NCBI GenBank assembly: GCA_973895155.1
Contig: OZ316897.1
Coordinates: 19,344,001 to 19,408,000 of the forward strand
Direction of reading: 5' to 3'
Length of the DNA: 64,000 nt
Origin: Marsupella aquatica
Taxonomy: Eukaryota; Marchantiophyta
How positions within the stretch are numbered: position 1 is the stretch's first letter; every line of letters begins with the position of its first letter. Under the pieces are notes generated by a model, which made no database searches, was not told the DNA's origin, and saw nothing but the letters and a program-made list of their open reading frames with translations. Shown piece after piece: positions 61,411 through 64,000 of this stretch. Made by a program: the position numbers and the translations under genes.

Positions 61411-64000
61411 GATTTGTTTATTGAAGGATTTGCACCTATTGAACTTCAGTTCAAAAGATTGTTGGTCACTAGTCTAACTTTAGAATAAGAAGTGGCCCTC
61501 CAGTTAATTTGCTCTTGCAAAAAATCGTCACAAGTGCCACAAGGTCTTGTAAAGCCATCCTCATACCCATGCAACGTGTTGCATAGCTGACGTTATTAAT
61601 GATTAAATATATATACAGACAGCACATAAGACAATAGTCAGTGTTTCTTGTGACCGTTCAAGTGCTTCTAGACCTTGTTCACGTGGCTCTTTTGAATCTG
61701 ATGGTTTAGAAAAGTCCAAGGATGAATTTCACAAGCAATCCCTACAGGTCTCATTTGATTTTGTAACCAGACCATGCCTGCACTCCTCCCAAGATCACAT
61801 ATTATAGAAGCAGTCTAGCCCAATGCTTGCATGTGCAGTGCACAATGTTGTGGAGAGGAAGAGTTGTTGAGTGGAATTATTGTGGTGATGAAGAAAATCC
61901 TTATCAAAGTGGGATCGAGTATTGTTAAAACTAAAGTGTTGTCACTGCAGAAAACGGTAAAACTAAATTTGCACCCCAGTTTGCACGCAAAAAAGGGTAC
62001 TAGTCCAAAGATAAATGTTGTCATTGCATCTTTGTTGTTGATGCAAAAAGTGATGAAACAGAAGATATATGGTCAACACATAAGATGAAATGCTCGGGAT
62101 CTCACTATATGGATGTCTCCCCCATCACCTACGACATTTTTTGGCCTTGGACCTCCTAAAATGTAAGAAAAAATTTTCAACCCCTATAAAGTTGGAATAT
62201 TCCAAAAATTTAGTTAGAAAGACCCTAATGTTTTTATAAGTCTAAAAATAAAATAAAAAATAAAATTGGATTTAAAATACCCTATTGTTCTTATGAGAAA
62301 TTTTTTAAGTTTTCCTTTCAAACTAAATAATAAAATAACCCTATCATTTATTGTACATGATGTGCCATTTTTGTGGAAGTGAAATCCCCAAGATGAAACG
62401 GAATCATTCAACCTCTCCCTTTCTCCACCCTTCCCTTCCCCTCGCCTCCCCTCCCCATTGAATAGAAAAAAAATGAGAAACTCTCTATGCGTCCAAAAAT
62501 TAAAAAAAGAAAAACAGTGATGGTTATTCTTGCCCTCACACTTGTTATATACTAACTTCTCCCACACACCTACTAGACACTTCATTGGCTGCATATCGTC
62601 TAGGATTACTTAGTTTGCATGTCACCATATCAAACTGCCTGTTGCCTGTTAGATGCAATCCTAGTCATTCATATGTGAGAAAGGGCCACACTTCATTTTA
62701 CATGAACTTGGGGGCACAAGCAAAACCATTAAATCCAACCTAGTCATCTGTCACTGGGCCCTTGTGGGTCCTTTTTTTGGCTGATGTGTGCATGCCTTTT
62801 TTTGTCAAAAACTTAGATCTCCTCTACTTCATTTTAGCTCAGGCCTTTTAACTCTTGTGTCTAGAAGAGACCTGAAAGGCCAAGTGAACGGCCCCCACCT
62901 TCTTGTAAAGCCCCCCTAAGCAAGCCCCCCTAAGCAACAAGCCTAAAAGATTGGTAAAGTTCAGGAGAGCCTCACAGGAAGATCACAAAACTAGATTTTA
63001 GAAGGTCCCCAAATCAACCCGTGAATAGTGAATGCCTCAGCCCTACTAGGCCAACAGAAACAATGAGACACTGAAGGTTTCATATATTAGCTGACCTAAA
63101 ACTTGACCACAACCTCTCATTTGCTAAGAGATTTGGTAATTATAAGTTGCCGTCACACATCGTTTCACAGATCTACATCTAGAACACAACGTGACTGGGT
63201 CCTCTATCTGCAACGACAAGGAATGATCAACCGCATGAGGTCTTCGTTGACCAGCAGATGGATAGACCTATCCATAATTATACCTAGGTGGCTGAGCCTA
63301 GCAGTGGATCAGACTCCAGAAGAAGTCTTGCTAAGATATCTAAATCCACTCCATCCATCCGCGCTGTTACGAATAGATCATTAGAGCTCGGTCAAAGGCA
63401 TGGAGCGCACGAGCCATCTGCGACGCTGTAGGACTTCTGTGCGAAATTGAGTATATTAGCCGCAAAATACTTGACTTTGCATGAGTTAAAGTCTAGTTTG
63501 GAGCAATGGGCCGTTTACCGTTCGCCCGGTTAGCCCGTAATGAGGGATAAAATGTCCCTCTTCCATCACCCTAATAGCCCAATTAAGTGCACCCTATGCA
63601 TCTTGCTGGTGTCAGATTAGGCAACTGAATGACTATAATGAAATCTATGGGGGTAGGGTTACAATTTGACATTACTGATCCTCTATTACGATAGTGATCC
63701 AAGTGAGTAGCAACCAGATTATCGAATGAGTGACTGTACAATCTCTCTAAAGTTTCCAGTGTCCTTCGATCCAATTCAATACCGGCCCGGGGCTTGATAA
63801 ATAGTAACAGTTTCATGATTTATCAAAGTGAAAAGGAACTCCTGTTGACGTGAAGTTCTGTACAGGATGACAATAGAGTTATAAACAAGGAAAGATCGTG
63901 AGGTTGTTCTGTCCTGTTATGTTACAGTTTCGGGATCCTATGTAGCGAATGAGGTACGTACATACTCTAGTAATGAGTTGCTCTGTGTTGGCCAGAGTAG
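61411..64000. other. Non-coding region to the window end
   Basis: No gene is recognised. It holds the second copy of the dispersed repeat (62098-62394), a pyrimidine-rich run at about 62406-62458 and a short CCCCCCTAAGCAA duplication near 62925. Frames at 61831-62088 and 63103-63384 resemble nothing I know. Confidence 0.5.
62098..62394 (+). repeat. Dispersed repeat, copy 2 (about 295 bp)
   Basis: Direct-orientation partner of 12308-12599, with the same order of conserved blocks. It shows an AT-rich expansion near 62245-62270 and ends GTGGAAGTGAAATCCCCAAGA. Confidence 0.8.

Overview
The window is nuclear DNA from a land plant. It carries four spliced host genes with GT-AG introns, Ty3/gypsy and Ty1/copia retrotransposons, a Mutator-like DNA element and long non-coding repeats. 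The host families (a group IId WRKY factor, an RLP4-type malectin/LRR receptor-like protein, an ArfGAP-C2 protein and PUS10) occur across land plants. Fairly short introns and CT/GA-rich leaders suggest a bryophyte or another early-diverging lineage, but this is inference and the species cannot be fixed from the sequence.

Layout. 1-5.2 kb: leader and three-exon WRKY gene (+). 5.2-11 kb: non-coding, with microsatellites and short tandem duplications. 11.1-16.1 kb: a nest. A decayed copia element (-) with one recognisable 305-bp LTR is split inside its RNase H by a 3,038-bp Mutator-like element with long terminal inverted repeats and a 9-bp target duplication (8 of 9 bases match). 16-20 kb: non-coding, GC-rich toward 18-19.9 kb. 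20.07-27.2 kb: a Ty3/gypsy element (-) with gag, aspartic protease, a cytosine-C5 DNA methyltransferase, reverse transcriptase, RNase H, integrase and a PHD finger. 27.2-28.7 kb: GC-rich repetitive sequence, a candidate LTR or leader. 28.7-33.9 kb: non-coding. 33.9-39.4 kb: RLP4-like gene (-) with two tandem alternative last exons. 39.4-45.4 kb: non-coding with many small repeats. 45.4-46.0 kb: an 89-bp tandem array. 47.7-51.9 kb: ArfGAP-C2 gene (+). 52.9-59.1 kb: PUS10 gene (-, 15 exons), convergent with the ArfGAP gene. 59.4-61.4 kb: a foldback element. 61.4-64 kb: non-coding.

Most notable is the gypsy element, which encodes a DNA methyltransferase (a chromatin writer) between protease and reverse transcriptase, and a PHD finger (a likely histone-tail reader) at the end of the integrase. 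This copy is dead: it has two frame breaks at or in the methyltransferase, another in the RT, and two in-frame TAG codons. The domain order and motifs are still clear. Retrotransposon capture of DNA methyltransferases has, to my recollection, been reported in dinoflagellates and charophyte algae. I do not know of a description combining it with a PHD-finger integrase in a land plant.

The four host genes share no evident pathway. They act in transcription (WRKY), the cell surface (RLP4-like), membrane traffic with calcium/lipid sensing (ArfGAP-C2) and tRNA modification (PUS10). Exon limits were worked out by hand from reading frame, splice signals and recalled family sequences; no alignment was run.
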